Of a DNA stretch of 33,640 nt, positions 1 through 10,388 are shown piece by piece. The position numbers and the translations under genes are program-made. This DNA is from Rhodocyclaceae bacterium. Lineage in GTDB: Bacteria; Pseudomonadota; Gammaproteobacteria; Burkholderiales; Rhodocyclaceae. Numbering within the stretch: the stretch's first letter is position 1; every line of letters starts with the position of its first letter. Below the pieces are notes generated by a model. The model was given only the letters and a program-made list of their open reading frames with translations. It did not search any database and had not been told where the DNA came from. Location of the stretch: assembly GCA_905339315.1 (NCBI GenBank), contig CAJPFL010000152.1:1-33640 (forward strand). The letters are read 5' to 3'.

Positions 1-2
1 AC

Positions 3-986
3 TACAAGCGCCTGCGCCATCGGGAAAAGGGCAACGAGGACGTGGAGCTCGCCAAGAGCAACATCCTCCTCATCGGCCCCACCGGCTCGGGCAAGACCCT
101 GCTGGCCCAGACCCTGGCGCGTCTGCTCAACGTGCCCTTCGTCATGGCCGATGCCACGACGCTGACCGAAGCCGGCTATGTCGGCGAGGACGTCGAGAAC
201 ATCATCCAGAAGCTGCTGCAGAAGTGCGACTACGAGGTCGAGAAGGCGCAGCAGGGCATCGTCTACATCGACGAGATCGACAAGATCTCGCGCAAGAGCG
301 ACAACCCGTCGATCACCCGCGACGTCTCGGGCGAGGGCGTGCAGCAGGCACTGCTCAAGCTGATCGAGGGCACCATCGCCTCGGTGCCGCCGCAGGGCGG
401 ACGCAAGCACCCGAACCAGGACTTCGTCCAGGTCGATACCACCAATATCCTGTTCGTCTGCGGTGGCGCCTTCGACGGGCTGGACAAGGTCATCCGCAAC
501 CGCACGGAGCAGGCCGGCATCGGCTTTGGCGCCGAGGTGAAGAGTCGCGACAGCAAGGACGTTTCCGAGACCTTGCGCATGATCGAGCCGGAGGATCTCA
601 TCAAGTTCGGCCTGATTCCGGAGTTCGTCGGCCGCCTGCCGGTGGTGGCCACGCTGCATGAACTGGACGAGGCGGCGCTGATGGAGATCCTCGTCGAGCC
701 GAAGAATGCCCTGATCAAGCAGTACCAGAAGCTGTTTGCCATGGAAGGCGCGGAACTCGAAGTCCGTCCGCAAGCCCTGCAGGCGATTGCCCGTCGCGCG
801 CTCAAGCGCAAGACCGGCGCGCGCGGCCTGCGCTCGATTCTCGAGTCGGTGCTGCTCGATACCATGTATGAACTTCCCAACATGGAGAATGTCTCCAAGG
901 TGGTGGTAGACGAGGGCATGATCGAGGGCGCCTCGAAGCCGATCCTGATCTATGCCGACCAGCCCAAGGTGGCCGGTTCCAACTGA
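3..986 (+). CDS. clpX: ClpX, ATP-dependent unfoldase of ClpXP (5' end outside window)
   Basis: This is the last 327 residues of ClpX, the AAA+ hexamer that recognises tagged proteins, unfolds them and feeds them to ClpP. The frame is already open at the window edge, so the zinc-binding N-terminal domain and true start lie upstream. Visible parts, in order, are Walker A GPTGSGKT, pore-loop region GYVGEDVE, Walker [11 protein letters not shown], the [11 protein letters not shown] stretch, the ClpP-docking IGF loop (AGIGFG), and sensor 2 GARGLRSI near the C-terminus. All are intact. lon follows 154 bases downstream on the same strand, the order known from E. coli (clpP-clpX-lon-hupB-ppiD), which supports the assignment. 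E. coli ClpX is about 424 residues, so roughly 100 are missing through truncation by the window only. Confidence 0.97.
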   Translation, partial: YKRLRHREKGNEDVELAKSNILLIGPTGSGKTLLAQTLARLLNVPFVMADATTLTEAGYVGEDVENIIQKLLQKCDYEVEKAQQGIVYIDEIDKISRKSDNPSITRDVSGEGVQQALLKLIEGTIASVPPQGGRKHPNQDFVQVDTTNILFVCGGAFDGLDKVIRNRTEQAGIGFGAEVKSRDSKDVSETLRMIEPEDLIKFGLIPEFVGRLPVVATLHELDEAALMEILVEPKNALIKQYQKLFAMEGAELEVRPQALQAIARRALKRKTGARGLRSILESVLLDTMYELPNMENVSKVVVDEGMIEGASKPILIYADQPKVAGSN

Positions 987-1077
987 TTGTTTCAGCTGGC
1001 CTTACCTGGTCTTAGTTACGGCGTAACCTGAAGATTGGCCTTCACTGAAACTACGCCTTCGGGCTGCCGCAAGTTTT

Positions 1078-1105
1078 CTTGATTTTTTGCCGTTGCCCCC
1101 AACAT
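1078..1105 (+). promoter_or_regulatory. candidate sigma-32 (heat-shock) promoter of lon
   Basis: CTTGATT at 1078-1084 is followed after 12 bases by CCCCAACA at 1097-1104, close to the sigma-32 consensus (CTTGAAA, about 13, CCCCATNT). It lies about 35 bases before the lon ATG. lon is a classical sigma-32 gene in E. coli. The match is imperfect and this is inference. Confidence 0.4.
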
Positions 1106-1140
1106 TCATGTGACGGCTGTCTCCATAAAGGATAAACATC

Positions 1141-3552
<2,412 letters not shown>

Positions 3553-3560
3553 ACCGTCCT

Positions 3561-3606
3561 GCGCAATGCCCTGGCGCGAAGCTGCGGCAGGGCATTGCGC
3601 GTTTCT
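3561..3606 (+). terminator. hairpin terminator after lon
   Basis: A perfect 13-bp inverted repeat, GCGCAATGCCCTG (3561-3573) against CAGGGCATTGCGC (3588-3600), has a 14-base loop and is followed by GTTTCTCC. The T tract is poor, so it may act with Rho or only stabilise the lon mRNA 3' end. Confidence 0.65.
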
Positions 3607-3642
3607 CCTCTGAAAATCTTTGCCTCACCTCCAGAAAGTTGC

Positions 3643-3672
3643 TTGACACGGGGTTTTTCAGCTTGCTATAAA
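3643..3672 (+). promoter_or_regulatory. sigma-70 promoter of hupB
   Basis: Consensus -35 TTGACA (3643-3648), an 18-base spacer and TATAAA (3667-3672) lie about 55 bases before the hupB start. This is one of the best promoter matches in the window and suits a highly expressed nucleoid protein. Confidence 0.8.
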
Positions 3673-3727
3673 GCGCCTTCGTCCTTCATGGTCAGTCATT
3701 CACCTATCCAAAGCAGAGGGGGCTTTT

Positions 3728-4000
3728 GTGAACAAATCCGAACTCATCGACCAAATCGCCAAGTCGGCCGATATCTCCAAAGCCGCCGCCGGCCGGGCGC
3801 TGGACGCCACCGTTGGTGCCATCAGGACCTCGCTGAAAAAGGGGGGCATGGTGACGCTGGTCGGTTTCGGCACGTTTTATGTAGGCAAGCGCGCAGCGCG
3901 CAGCGGCCGCAACCCGCGCACCGGCGCGACGATCAAGATCAAATCAGCGCGCGTACCCAAGTTTCGCGCTGGAAAAGCGCTGAAAGATGCGGTAAACTAG
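3728..4000 (+). CDS. hupB: HU-type nucleoid DNA-binding protein
   Basis: The 90-residue protein is a full-length HU/IHF-family histone-like protein that bends and compacts DNA as a dimer. It starts [18 protein letters not shown], has the core [21 protein letters not shown] that includes the flexible DNA-binding arm with its conserved RNP turn, and ends in the usual short helix. GTG at 3728 is the start, preceded by the purine-rich AGAGGGGGC. Position after lon and before ppiD matches hupB in E. coli, which favours HU-beta over IHF. A second family member, ihfA, lies at 24885. The strong upstream promoter indicates independent transcription. Confidence 0.96.
   Translation: MNKSELIDQIAKSADISKAAAGRALDATVGAIRTSLKKGGMVTLVGFGTFYVGKRAARSGRNPRTGATIKIKSARVPKFRAGKALKDAVN
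3970..3998 (+). promoter_or_regulatory. possible stable-RNA promoter for the tRNA-Val/tRNA-Asp pair
   Basis: TGGAAA (3970-3975), a 17-base spacer and TAAACT (3993-3998) lie at the end of hupB, followed by the GC-rich discriminator AGCGCGC typical of stringently controlled tRNA promoters. The -35 is weak, so read-through from hupB is an alternative. Confidence 0.3.
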
Positions 4001-4043
4001 CGCGCTTTTGCTGGGCCGCCTGGCGCTGGCGGCGAAAGCAAGC

Positions 4044-4119
4044 GGGTGCTTAGCTCAGCTGGTAGAGCGTCGCCTTTACACGGCGAATGTCGGCGGTTCG
4101 ATCCCGTCAGCACCCACCA
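4044..4119 (+). tRNA. tRNA-Val (anticodon TAC)
   Basis: The acceptor stem GGGTGCT pairs with AGCACCC, followed by A and encoded CCA. The D arm (TAGCTCAGCTGGTAGAGC), the anticodon loop TTTACAC with TAC, and the T loop GGTTCGATCC are all standard. Its length is 76 bases. It is co-oriented with tRNA-Asp 41 bases downstream. Confidence 0.97.
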
Positions 4120-4160
4120 GCCGGGGTTTGTGACGATCACGGCTGGGACAGCAGGACTCA

Positions 4161-4237
4161 GGAGTGGTAGTTCAGTTGGTTAGAATACCGGCCTGTCACG
4201 CCGGGGGTCGCGGGTTCGAGTCCCGTCCACTCCGCCA
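4161..4237 (+). tRNA. tRNA-Asp (anticodon GTC)
   Basis: Acceptor GGAGTGG pairs with CCACTCC, followed by G and encoded CCA. The anticodon stem CCGGC/GCCGG encloses the loop CTGTCAC with GTC, and the T loop GGTTCGAGTCC is standard. Its length is 77 bases. It ends 14 bases before a strong terminator and is likely cotranscribed with tRNA-Val(TAC). Confidence 0.97.
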
Positions 4238-4251
4238 ACACCGCAGGAAAG

Positions 4252-4275
4252 GGCGAACGCGAGTTCGCCTTTTTT
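4252..4275 (+). terminator. Rho-independent terminator of the tRNA-Val/Asp unit
   Basis: GGCGAAC (4252-4258) pairs with GTTCGCC (4263-4269) around a GCGA tetraloop and is followed by six T. It separates the tRNAs from ppiD. Confidence 0.9.
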
Positions 4276-4309
4276 CTTAGTATTTCCCTATCGACACGGG
4301 TAATCGATC

Positions 4310-6277
4310 ATGTTTGACGCGGTTCGCAACAACAAGCGGATTGTTCAGGTTTTCCTGGCTCTGATCACGTTGCCATTCGCCTTCTGGGGCGTGGATTCCT
4401 ATTTCCGCAGCAGCAGTGGTACTGACGAGCTGGCGAAGGTCGGAGGCAGCCCGATTTCACGCCAGGAGTTTTCCCTGGCAATGCGCGACCAGCAGGAACG
4501 CCTGCGGGGACAACTGGGGCGAGAGTTCAATCCGGCCATGCTGGAAACGCCGGAAGCGCGCCTGGCCATGCTCGACTCGCTGGTGACCCAGCGCCTGTTG
4601 CTGTTGCATGCGACGAAATCGGGCCTTACGGCCAGTGATGCGCAGCTGATCCAAGTGATCAGTTCCATCCCGGCCCTGCAGGAGGACGGTCAGTTTTCCA
4701 AGCGCCGCTACGAGCAGGCGCTGCGCGCCCAGGGCCTGACCCAGGCCGGTTTCGAAGCCAAGCTGCGCCAGGACCTGACGCTGCAGCAACTGGTCCAGGC
4801 GGTGTCCGATACCGCCGTGGTTTCCGGTGCCGCAGCTGAACGGGTGATCGCCATTCAGCTTGAGGAGCGGCAGGTGAGCGAAGCGATCATCCGCCCCGAG
4901 CAGCATGCCGGCCAGTTGAAGATTTCGGTGGAAGCCGTCAAGGAATTCTACGAGAAGAATCGCAAGCTGTTCGAGATACCGCAGCAGATCCGTGCCGAGT
5001 TTGTCGTGCTGAGCCGCGAAGCCCTTGCCGAGCAGACGACGATCAGTCCGGACGACATCAAGAGCGCCTACGAAAAGAATGCGAAGAATTACGCAACCGA
5101 GGAGGAGCGCCGTGCCAGCCACATCCTCATCCAGATGCCGGCAGACGCGCCCGAGGCCGAGCAGAAGGCGGCCCGTGCCAGGATCGAGACAATCCTGCAG
5201 CAGGTGAAGCGGACTCCCGGGGAATTCGCCCGGCTGGCAAAGGAGCATTCGCAGGATCCCGGATCGGCGGCGAAGGGCGGCGATCTCGGTTTCTTTCCTC
5301 GCGGTGCCATGGTCAAACCCTTCGAGGAGGCAGTTTTTTCGCTTAAGGAAAACCAGATCAGCGATGTGGTGCGCAGCGAATTCGGCTTCCATATCATCCG
5401 CCTGACCGGCATCAAGCCCGGCAAGGTGCGTAGCCTGGAGGAGGCGCGCGATTCAATCGCGGCGGAGCTCAAGCTCCAGGCTGCGGGCAGAAAATTCGCA
5501 GAGGCGGCCGAGTCTTTTTCGAACCTGGTTTACGAACAGGCCGACAGCTTGAAGCCGGCGGCGGAGACGTTCAAGCTGCCGCTACGGCAGACGGGTTTGT
5601 TCGACCAGCAGAACCGTGCCGCAGCGGGGCCCCTGGCAAGCAATGAAAAGCTGTTCGCGGCATTGTTTTCCGATGACGCCCTGAAGAACAAGCGCAACAC
5701 CAACGCCATCGAGGTTGCGCCGAACACCCTGGTGGCGGCGCGCGTTGTCGAGGTGCGGCCGGCTGAATTGCGTCCCCTGGAAGCCGTCAAGGCAGAGATC
5801 GAGAAAAACCTGGCAGCAGATGAATCGGCCCGCCTGGCGCAGAAGGAAGGCGAAGCGAAACTGGCCCGGTTGAACATGGGTGAGGCGGTGGCCATCTCCT
5901 GGACCCAGCCGCAGACCGTCGTGCGGCAACCGATGCGCGGCCTGGCGGCCGAAGCGCAGCGCGTCATTTTCAAGGCGCCCGCCGACAAGCTGCCCGCCTA
6001 TGCAGGGACGCAGCTGCCGAATGGAGCGTACGTTCTCTACCGCATCTCGCAAGTCAATTCCGGTGCTGCCAGGAACGCAGCCGATCCGCGCGCCAAGGCA
6101 CAGCGGGGACAACTGGCGCAACTGGCTGGCGCCGAGGATTTTAACGCCTACCTGGCCGCGTTGCGGCAACGCTACGGCGTGAAAATCGACAAGGCTGCGC
6201 TGGCCAAGGGTGATGACCAGGATGCCCCTGCTCCGGCTACTGCGCCTAGCCGGCCGAAGAAGAGCGGCAAGTTCTAA
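4310..6277 (+). CDS. ppiD: PpiD-like membrane-anchored periplasmic chaperone/parvulin
   Basis: PpiD is an inner-membrane-anchored SurA/parvulin-family chaperone that works at the Sec translocon exit on outgoing proteins. The 655 residues begin [20 protein letters not shown], a positively charged tip and a single transmembrane helix (about 12-30, [17 protein letters not shown]). A SurA-N-like segment follows (about 37-165), then one PpiC domain (about 265-370) with RASHILIQ, the [21 protein letters not shown] core and [11 protein letters not shown]. The long C-terminal part is divergent, as is usual for PpiD, and ends in a Pro/Ala/Lys tail. The ATG at 4310 has only a weak GGGTA upstream. The lon-hupB-ppiD order supports the name. 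A convergent terminator separates it from fabI. Confidence 0.93.
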   Translation: MFDAVRNNKRIVQVFLALITLPFAFWGVDSYFRSSSGTDELAKVGGSPISRQEFSLAMRDQQERLRGQLGREFNPAMLETPEARLAMLDSLVTQRLLLLHATKSGLTASDAQLIQVISSIPALQEDGQFSKRRYEQALRAQGLTQAGFEAKLRQDLTLQQLVQAVSDTAVVSGAAAERVIAIQLEERQVSEAIIRPEQHAGQLKISVEAVKEFYEKNRKLFEIPQQIRAEFVVLSREALAEQTTISPDDIKSAYEKNAKNYATEEERRASHILIQMPADAPEAEQKAARARIETILQQVKRTPGEFARLAKEHSQDPGSAAKGGDLGFFPRGAMVKPFEEAVFSLKENQISDVVRSEFGFHIIRLTGIKPGKVRSLEEARDSIAAELKLQAAGRKFAEAAESFSNLVYEQADSLKPAAETFKLPLRQTGLFDQQNRAAAGPLASNEKLFAALFSDDALKNKRNTNAIEVAPNTLVAARVVEVRPAELRPLEAVKAEIEKNLAADESARLAQKEGEAKLARLNMGEAVAISWTQPQTVVRQPMRGLAAEAQRVIFKAPADKLPAYAGTQLPNGAYVLYRISQVNSGAARNAADPRAKAQRGQLAQLAGAEDFNAYLAALRQRYGVKIDKAALAKGDDQDAPAPATAPSRPKKSGKF

Positions 6278-6300
6278 GCGGCGCGATCTCCTGCAAGCTA

Positions 6301-6330
6301 AACGGGCTGCCAAGGCAGCCCGTTTCTTTT
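6301..6330 (+). terminator. terminator between convergent ppiD and fabI
   Basis: AACGGGCTGCC (6301-6311) pairs with GGCAGCCCGTT (6314-6324) and is followed by TTCTTTT. The stem is symmetric and A/T rich on both flanks, so it may serve both ppiD (+) and fabI (-). Confidence 0.85.
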
Positions 6331-6344
6331 CTGGCAATGTCGCT

Positions 6345-7142
6345 TTACGGCAGCGGTTCCGGGTTTCCGAGGGCGGTGGTGTTGAGGCCTCCGTCGACGT
6401 AAAGGATTTCACCGGTGATGGCGCTGGCGAGATCGGACAGCATGAAGGCGGCGGCATTGCCGACTTCCTCGATGGTCACGTTGCGCCTGAGCGGCGCATG
6501 GTGCGCGTTATAGGCCAGCAGCTTGCCGAAGTTGCCGATGCCGGAAGCGGCCAGGGTCTTGATCGGGCCGGCCGAGATGGCGTTGGCGCGAATGCCCTGC
6601 GGGCCGAGGCAGAAGGCGAGGTAGCGTGTGGCGGCTTCGAGGCTGGCCTTGGCCAGGCCCATGGTGTTGTAGTTCGGCAGGGTGCGCTCGGCGCCGAGGT
6701 AGGACAGGCACAGCAGCGCAGGATTGCGTCCCTTCAGCAACATCGGCCGCGCCGCCTTGGCGAGCGCCGGGAAACTGTAGGAGGACACGTCGTGGGCGAT
6801 GCGGAAGGCATCGCGCGTGATGCCGTCGAGAAAGTCGCCCTCGATGGCCTCGCTCGGCGCGAAAGCGATGGAATGCACCAGGCCTTCGAGGCCGTCCCAG
6901 TGCTTGCCGAGTTCGGTGAAGAGGGCATCGATCTGCGCGTCCTCCGCGACGTCGCAGGGGAAGATCAGCTTGCTGCGGAATTCCTCGGCGAACTTCGTAA
7001 TCCGTTCGTGGAACCGGTCGTTCTGGTAGGTGAAGGCCAGTTCTGCGCCCTCGCGATGGCAGGCCTTGGCAATGCCGTAGGCGATCGAGCGGTTGGATAG
7101 CAGGCCGGTGATGAGGATGCGTTTTCCAGCGAGAAAGCCCAT
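6345..7142 (-). CDS. fabI: enoyl-[acyl-carrier-protein] reductase, FabI type
   Basis: FabI performs the last NADH-dependent reduction of each fatty-acid elongation cycle. The start chosen is the ATG at 7142 ([13 protein letters not shown]), giving 265 residues against 262 for E. coli. A further 19 in-frame codons upstream would not match family N-termini and would run across the -10 box. The nucleotide-binding segment is [15 protein letters not shown] (11-25). The catalytic residues are Tyr148, Tyr158 and Lys165, in the Y-x6-K spacing, each offset by two from E. coli Tyr146, Tyr156 and Lys163. The C-terminal substrate-binding part ends GEILYVDGG. The gene is monocistronic with its own promoter and diverges from the ABC importer operon. 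Confidence 0.97.
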   Translation of the reverse strand: MGFLAGKRILITGLLSNRSIAYGIAKACHREGAELAFTYQNDRFHERITKFAEEFRSKLIFPCDVAEDAQIDALFTELGKHWDGLEGLVHSIAFAPSEAIEGDFLDGITRDAFRIAHDVSSYSFPALAKAARPMLLKGRNPALLCLSYLGAERTLPNYNTMGLAKASLEAATRYLAFCLGPQGIRANAISAGPIKTLAASGIGNFGKLLAYNAHHAPLRRNVTIEEVGNAAAFMLSDLASAITGEILYVDGGLNTTALGNPEPLP

Positions 7143-7169
7143 CGTCGAATCCCGTAAAATGACTGTGTG

Positions 7170-7199
7170 ATTATAGCGGAGCGCCGCAGATGACGCCAA
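7170..7199 (-). promoter_or_regulatory. sigma-70 promoter of fabI
   Basis: On the minus strand TTGGCG (7199-7194), an 18-base spacer and a perfect TATAAT (7175-7170) lie about 28 bases before the fabI ATG. The -35 overlaps the -35 region of the divergent importer promoter. Confidence 0.7.
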
Positions 7200-7218
7200 T
7201 TGGCCCTTCGGCTACACT
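7190..7218 (+). promoter_or_regulatory. weak promoter candidate for the peptide ABC importer operon
   Basis: ATGACG (7190-7195), a 17-base spacer and TACACT (7213-7218) would start RNA at about 7225, only three bases before the ATG at 7228. Each hexamer matches consensus at four of six bases. No good Shine-Dalgarno site exists, so a near-leaderless mRNA is possible. Confidence 0.35.
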
Positions 7219-7227
7219 CTTCGCACG

Positions 7228-9411
7228 ATGCGCGATTCGCCGATGCACGCCTGGCTGCTGGCCTTTGCTGTATTCCTCTCCGGTTGCGGCGAGGTCTGGA
7301 ATAATCCCTATCCGGCGCAGGAGACTGGCCGGAACATTCTCTACAGCGCCTTTACCGAGCGGCCCAAGCATCTCGATCCGGTGCAGTCCTACAGCGAGGA
7401 CGAGGCCGAATTCAATGCGCAGATTTACGAGCCGCCGCTGCAGTACCACTACCTGAAGCGTCCCTATACCCTGATTCCGCTGACGGCCGAGGCCCTGCCG
7501 CGGCCGCGCAGCGTGGATGCGGCCGGACGCGAGGTGCCGGCGGATTCGCCACGCGTGGCCCACACGCTGTACGAGATCCGCATCCGGCCGGGCATCCTCT
7601 ATCAGCCGCATCCCGCCTTTGCGCGCGACCCGGACGGAAAGCTGCTCTACCACAATCTCAAGCCGGATGATCTGAAAGGCATCTATTCGCTGCGCGACTT
7701 CCCTCAGACCGGCACGCGCGAACTGACGGCGGAGGACTATGCCTACCAGATCAAGCGCCTCGCCCATCCGCGCCTGCACTCGCCGGTGTTCGGCCTGATG
7801 AGCGAATACATCGTCGGCCTGAAGGCGTTCGCCGAGACGTTGAAGACCGAGGACAAGGCACTGGCTGCCTCCGGAACCGGGAATGCCTGGCTCGACTTGT
7901 CGAAGTTTCAACTCGCCGGCGTCGAACTGGTCGACAAGTACCGCTACCGCATCCGCATCAAGGGCCGCTATCCGCAGTTTGCCTACTGGCTGGCGATGAA
8001 TTTCTTCGCACCGGTGCCAATCGAGGCCGACCGCTTCTACGCCCAGGCCGGCATGGCCGAGAAGAACCTGACGCTCGACTGGTACCCGGTCGGCACCGGC
8101 CCCTACATGCTGACGGAGAACAATCCCAACGCCCGCATGGTGCTGGAACGCAACCCGAACTACCGCGGCGAGGCCTATCCCGCCGAAGGCGAGGCGGGCG
8201 ATGCTTCTGCCAGCCTGCTCGCCGACGCCGGCAAACGCATGCCCTTCATCGACAGGGTGGTGTTCTCGCGCGAGCGCGAGGGCATTCCCTACTGGAACAA
8301 GTTCCTGCAGGGCTACTACGATTTTTCCGGCATCAGTTCCGACAGCTTCGACCAGGCGGTGCGCATCTCGGTCGAGGGCGAGGCCAGTGTTTCCCCGGAA
8401 ATGAAGTCAAAGGGCATCAAGCTGGAGGCTTCGGTCGGTACCGCCACGCGCTATTTCGCCTTCAACTGGCTCGACCCGGTCGTCGGCGGCGGCCAGGCCG
8501 ATGCGCCCGGCCGCGAGCGCGCAAGAAAATTGCGCCAGGCGATCTCCATCGCGCTCGACTGGGAAGAGTTCATCTCCATCTTCGCCAACGGCCGCGGCAT
8601 TCCCGGACAGGGTCCGATCCCGCCCGGCATCTTCGGCTTCCGGACGGGCGGTGAAGGCATCAACCCGGTCGTGTACGACTGGGTGGGCGATGCGCCGCGG
8701 CGCAAATCGATCGAGGCGGCGAAGCAGCTGCTCGCCGAGGCCGGCTACCCGGACGGGCGCGAGGCGAAGAGCGGCCAGCCGCTGGTGCTCTACCTCGACA
8801 CCACCGACCGCGGCCCGGGCGACAAGCCGCGCCTCGACTGGTACCGCAAGCAGTTCGCCAAGCTCGACCTGCAACTGGAAATCCGCGGCACCGACTACAA
8901 CCGCTTCCAGGAGAAGGTGCGCAAGGGCGCGGCGCAGATTTTCGTCTGGGGCTGGAACGCCGACTATCCCGACCCGGAGAATTTCCTCTTCCTGTTCCAT
9001 GGCGCGCAGAGCCGGGCGAAATTCCAGGGTGAGAACGCCGCCAACTACGCCAACCCGGAATACGACCGGCTCTTCGAGCAGGTGAAGCACATGGAGAACG
9101 GCCCGGCGCGCCAGGCCCTGATCGACCGCATGCTGGCCATCCTGCGCGAGGATGCGCCCTGGTCCTTCGGCTTCCATCCCAAGGACTACAGCCTGCATCA
9201 CGACTGGGTGGGGAATCTGAAGCCCAACAACATGGCGAGGAACGGCCTCAAGTACCGGAAGATCGATGCGGCGCGACGCGAGAGATTGCGGGCCGAGTGG
9301 AACCGGCCGGTGCTGTGGCCGCTCGGCCTGCTTGCCGCCGTCCTCGCCGCCAGCGCGGCGCCGGCGGCATGGGGTTGGCGCCGGCGGGAGCAGTCGAAAG
9401 GGCGTACTTGA
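7228..9411 (+). CDS. peptide/oligopeptide ABC importer, substrate-binding protein (family 5) with C-terminal membrane anchor
   Basis: This is a 727-residue family-5 solute-binding protein, of the type that delivers peptides to YejABEF/Opp/Dpp importers. The N-terminus MRDSPMHAWLLAFAVFLSGC is a lipoprotein signal with lipobox LSGC and lipidated Cys20; Met6 is an alternative start. The body has typical family features such as PVGTGPYML and VWGWNADYPDPENFLFLFHG. Unusually, the C-terminus carries a hydrophobic helix (about 694-717, PVLWPLGLLAAVLAA onward) followed by WRRREQSKGR, whose charge predicts a cytoplasmic end. The protein could therefore be tethered to the inner membrane at both ends. 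Its stop overlaps the next start (TGATG). The substrate cannot be told from sequence; YejA-like peptides are the best guess. Confidence 0.9.
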   Translation: MRDSPMHAWLLAFAVFLSGCGEVWNNPYPAQETGRNILYSAFTERPKHLDPVQSYSEDEAEFNAQIYEPPLQYHYLKRPYTLIPLTAEALPRPRSVDAAGREVPADSPRVAHTLYEIRIRPGILYQPHPAFARDPDGKLLYHNLKPDDLKGIYSLRDFPQTGTRELTAEDYAYQIKRLAHPRLHSPVFGLMSEYIVGLKAFAETLKTEDKALAASGTGNAWLDLSKFQLAGVELVDKYRYRIRIKGRYPQFAYWLAMNFFAPVPIEADRFYAQAGMAEKNLTLDWYPVGTGPYMLTENNPNARMVLERNPNYRGEAYPAEGEAGDASASLLADAGKRMPFIDRVVFSREREGIPYWNKFLQGYYDFSGISSDSFDQAVRISVEGEASVSPEMKSKGIKLEASVGTATRYFAFNWLDPVVGGGQADAPGRERARKLRQAISIALDWEEFISIFANGRGIPGQGPIPPGIFGFRTGGEGINPVVYDWVGDAPRRKSIEAAKQLLAEAGYPDGREAKSGQPLVLYLDTTDRGPGDKPRLDWYRKQFAKLDLQLEIRGTDYNRFQEKVRKGAAQIFVWGWNADYPDPENFLFLFHGAQSRAKFQGENAANYANPEYDRLFEQVKHMENGPARQALIDRMLAILREDAPWSFGFHPKDYSLHHDWVGNLKPNNMARNGLKYRKIDAARRERLRAEWNRPVLWPLGLLAAVLAASAAPAAWGWRRREQSKGRT

Positions 9412-10388
9412 TGCTGGCCTACATTGTCCGCCGCCTGCTTTATGCCCTGCCGATCCTGATCGGCGTGAACCTCCTCACCTTCACCCTGTTCTTCGTGGTG
9501 AACACGCCCGACGACATGGCGCGCATGCAGCTTGGCATCAAGCGCGTCACGCCGGAGGCCATCCAGAAGTGGAAGGCGGAGCGGGGCTACGACCAGCCGC
9601 TGCTCTACAACGAGGCGGCCGAGGGTGCCGGCAAGGTCACGCGCACCATCTTCTTCGAGAAGTCGGTGAAACTGTTTGTCTTCGACTTCGGACGAGCCGA
9701 CGACGGCCGCGACATCGGGCACGAGATCAAGACGCGCATGGGCCCGAGCCTGGCGATCGCCGTGCCGGTGTTCCTGCTCGGCCTCTTCGTCACGGTGTCC
9801 TTCGCCCTGGTGCTGGCCTTTTTCCGCGCCACCTATCTCGATTTCTGGGGCGTGGTGGCCTGCGTCGCCATGATGTCGATCTCCAGCCTGTTCTATATCA
9901 TCGGCGGGCAATACCTGGTGAGCAAGATCTGGCACCTGGTGCCGATCTCGGGCTACGCCGGCGGGCTGGATGCCGCGCGCTTCCTGATCCTGCCAGTGCT
10001 GATCAGCATGGTGGCCGGCATCGGCAGCAGCACGCGCTGGTACCGCACCATCTTCCTCGAGGAGATCGGCAAGGATTACGTGCGCACGGCGCGCGCCAAG
10101 GGGCTGTCGGAGATGGCGGTGCTGTTCCGCCACGTGCTGAAGAACGCCATGATCCCGATCCTCACCGGCGTGGTGGTGGTGATCCCGCTGCTCTTCATGG
10201 GCTCGCTGCTGGTCGAATCCTTCTTCGGCATTCCCGGGCTGGGCTCGTACACCATCGATGCCATCAATGCGCAGGACTTCGCCGTGGTGCGCGCGATGGT
10301 CTTCATCGGCTCGGTACTCTACATCGTCGGCCTGCTGCTGACCGACCTGTCCTACACCCTGGTCGACCCGAGAGTGAGGCTGCAGTGA
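9411..10388 (+). CDS. peptide ABC importer permease 1 (OppB/DppB/YejB-like)
   Basis: This 325-residue inner-membrane permease begins MLAYIVRRLLYALPILIGVN, the standard N-terminal transmembrane signature of the OppB/DppB family. About six membrane helices can be seen. The ATPase-contacting EAA loop is in the stretch DYVRTARAKGLSEMAVLFRH, and the C-terminus LLTDLSYTLVDPRVRLQ is the family ending. The frame is open upstream, but MLAY at 9411 is the only start that fits the family and overlaps the previous stop by one base (TGATG), indicating translational coupling. It pairs with the next permease to form the pore. Confidence 0.93.
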   Translation: MLAYIVRRLLYALPILIGVNLLTFTLFFVVNTPDDMARMQLGIKRVTPEAIQKWKAERGYDQPLLYNEAAEGAGKVTRTIFFEKSVKLFVFDFGRADDGRDIGHEIKTRMGPSLAIAVPVFLLGLFVTVSFALVLAFFRATYLDFWGVVACVAMMSISSLFYIIGGQYLVSKIWHLVPISGYAGGLDAARFLILPVLISMVAGIGSSTRWYRTIFLEEIGKDYVRTARAKGLSEMAVLFRHVLKNAMIPILTGVVVVIPLLFMGSLLVESFFGIPGLGSYTIDAINAQDFAVVRAMVFIGSVLYIVGLLLTDLSYTLVDPRVRLQ

